This document shows positions 37,089 to 38,039 of a stretch of 38,039 nucleotides of DNA, in pieces. Made by a program: the position numbers and the translations under genes. Each line of letters starts with the position of its first letter. Position 1 is the first letter of the stretch. The DNA comes from Deltaproteobacteria bacterium (GTDB taxonomy: Bacteria; Desulfobacterota; Anaeroferrophillalia; Anaeroferrophillales; Tharpellaceae). A model generated the notes under the pieces. The model was not told where the DNA came from and ran no database searches. It worked only from the letters and a program-made list of their open reading frames with translations. Location: contig JAFGVI010000094.1 of NCBI GenBank assembly GCA_016938065.1, forward strand, positions 1 through 38,039, read 5' to 3'.

Positions 37089-37623
37089 CTGTAACCTCAT
37101 GGGAAACAACCGGCAACGCCCCGGCCACTATCCGGCAGGGAATCTCGTCGGGATTGTTCAGTTGATATTGATGTAATAATTCTGCAATTGTAACCGTCAG
37201 CTGTGGATGCCGCCAGGCGGGAGCAATCTCACAAAGAGGTTCAAGCACAAATCTGCGTCTGACCAGCTCGGGGTGAGGAACAAGAAGATCCGGACTGCTA
37301 ATTACCGCAGCCCCGTAAAAAAGAATATCAAGGTCAATGGTCCTCGGACCCCAGCGCTCTTTTCGCACCCGTCCCAGAGTGTTTTCAATAGCAAGCAGGC
37401 GCTCCAGCAGAGCCGGAGCAGATAAACCACTCCTGACCTGGATCACGCCATTGAGAAATGCGCCCTGTTCAAGATAGCCTACCGGCGCTGTTTCATAAAG
37501 AGATGAGAGCTTTACCAGAAAGGTTGCGGGAAGCACGGCCAGGGCCGACAAGGCCTTGTTGATCAAAGCGCAACGATCACCAAGATTACTGCCGAAACCG
37601 ATAAAGACTTCATTTATAGACAT
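37054..37623 (-). CDS. folK: 2-amino-4-hydroxy-6-hydroxymethyldihydropteridine pyrophosphokinase
   Basis: 189-aa HPPK of folate synthesis, transferring pyrophosphate from ATP to 6-hydroxymethyl-dihydropterin. Motifs are [12 protein letters not shown] at the N-terminus, [20 protein letters not shown], the ATP/Mg site [15 protein letters not shown], and [21 protein letters not shown] tail of about 40 residues follows the usual HPPK end, and its codons run 35 bases into fsa. The ATG at 37623 is preceded by AGAG. It lies 14 bases after tatA. Confidence 0.94.
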   Translation of the reverse strand: MSINEVFIGFGSNLGDRCALINKALSALAVLPATFLVKLSSLYETAPVGYLEQGAFLNGVIQVRSGLSAPALLERLLAIENTLGRVRKERWGPRTIDLDILFYGAAVISSPDLLVPHPELVRRRFVLEPLCEIAPAWRHPQLTVTIAELLHQYQLNNPDEIPCRIVAGALPVVSHEVTDGIFYRYGQSC

Positions 37624-37637
37624 CAACTCTTTCAGTT

Positions 37638-37853
37638 TTAAGAATTTTTATGCACATCCTGACTGCCGGAACCGGTTTCATTTCCGGGGCCTGGAGTCAC
37701 ATCAATCTCATCGGGTTTATCGTGGGACGCTTTTTTAAAATTGCGAATACCTTTACCCAGGGCGCTGCCGATCTCAGGCAGCTTTCCGGTTCCGAAGATG
37801 ATCAGAATTATAACAAGAATTATAACAAGTTCGGGAATTCCTATACCAAACAT
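37638..37853 (-). CDS. tatA: Twin-arginine translocase subunit TatA/TatE
   Basis: 71-aa membrane protein forming the Tat export pore for folded proteins. It has the expected short N-terminal part, a single hydrophobic helix [20 protein letters not shown] with the FG hinge, an amphipathic helix [17 protein letters not shown] and an acidic, disordered tail. The ATG at 37853 fits the family start (MFGIG) and has GGGAG upstream; an in-frame ATG at 37934 would add 27 unconserved residues. tatB and tatC are not adjacent. TatA may be relevant to export of cofactor-containing, possibly selenium-containing, enzymes, but nothing here shows that. Confidence 0.93.
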   Translation of the reverse strand: MFGIGIPELVIILVIILIIFGTGKLPEIGSALGKGIRNFKKASHDKPDEIDVTPGPGNETGSGSQDVHKNS

Positions 37854-37927
37854 ACCCACTCCCTGCTCCGGCCTTCGCCGTAAATAAATTAGGCCCGCCG
37901 CCCGTTGACAAACACCGACATCTGCTG

Positions 37928-37948
37928 CCGCCAAAGCGCCTTTGGCGG
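37928..37948. repeat. 9-bp inverted repeat overlapping the selC 3' end
   Basis: CCGCCAAAG and CTTTGGCGG flank a three-base loop. On the minus strand the first arm includes the last acceptor bases, discriminator G and CCA of tRNA-Sec. There is no U-run after it, so a conventional terminator is not supported; a processing or protective hairpin on the precursor is possible. Confidence 0.5.
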
Positions 37949-38039
37949 AAGTGTATGGGAATCGAACCCACCTTTCCGGGTATCAGCCGAAAACACTGGA
38001 TTTGAAGTCCAGGCTGCCCACCAGTGACAGAGACACTTC
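37943..38039 (-). tRNA. selC: tRNA-Sec (anticodon UCA), first base beyond window
   Basis: On the minus strand the sequence forms a selenocysteine tRNA. It has an eight-pair acceptor stem GAAGTGT/ACACTTC (the first G expected at 38040), a D arm CTGTC/GGCAG, an anticodon arm CTGGA-CTTCAAA-TCCAG with anticodon TCA, and a long variable arm with seven pairs (TTTTCGG/CCGGAAA, one G-U). The T arm is GTGGG-TTCGATT-CCCAT, followed by discriminator G and encoded CCA. Length is about 98 bases, against 95 in E. coli. It decodes UGA as selenocysteine with SelA, SelB and SelD, which are not in the window. It lies 89 bases upstream of tatA on the same strand. Confidence 0.95.

Overview
The window is a gene-dense bacterial chromosome segment at roughly 50 % GC. 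It encodes a Gram-negative diderm: a penicillin-binding protein 1A, a meso-diaminopimelate-type MurE, a CpoB/YbgF-like lipoprotein and TatA. Two TRAP transporters, a DUF4390 gene followed by an NtrY/NtrX pair, a GlcD/GlcF-type oxidase and selenocysteine use together suggest an anaerobic or facultative member of the Desulfobacterota (former Deltaproteobacteria). That placement is inferred from gene content and was not tested by phylogeny. No insertion sequence, prophage or CRISPR array was seen.

Layout. (1) 1-5335, minus strand: tRNA-Lys, then murE-tsaD-rsmA and a PBP1A gene cut by the left edge. (2) 5558-12049: two TRAP transporter operons face each other, dctPQM on plus and dctPQM-uspA on minus, and meet at a 26-bp perfect inverted repeat. 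(3) 12442-20984, plus: DUF4390-ntrY-ntrX, then parE-parC encoding a topoisomerase IV very like the gammaproteobacterial enzyme. (4) 21004-22101, minus: a membrane diguanylate cyclase. (5) 22388-29978, plus: a UGA-containing thioredoxin-fold selenoprotein gene, an rqcH/NFACT gene, then glcD-cheY-glcF-hybrid kinase, in which signalling genes are interleaved with the two oxidase subunits. (6) 37853-29962, minus: tatA-folK-fsa-cpoB, then rplU-rpmA, obgE and aroE-aroA-aroK-aroC. (7) At the right edge lies selC, the selenocysteine tRNA, missing only its first base.

The most notable content is the selenium connection. The gene at 22388-22726 is missed by ordinary ORF calling because codon 12 is an in-frame TGA. 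That codon falls at the first position of a U-x-x-C redox motif and is followed by a hairpin placed like a bacterial SECIS element. The UGA-decoding tRNA is in the same window, which favours recoding over a nonsense mutation. The gene has a good sigma70-type promoter and heads a tightly packed co-directional gene string, so selenium supply could affect everything downstream of it.

Other points of interest are hairpins between dctP and dctQ in both TRAP operons, a CheY-like receiver gene between the oxidase subunit genes, an aberrant GTPase G4 motif in ObgE, and a degenerate receiver domain in the hybrid kinase.
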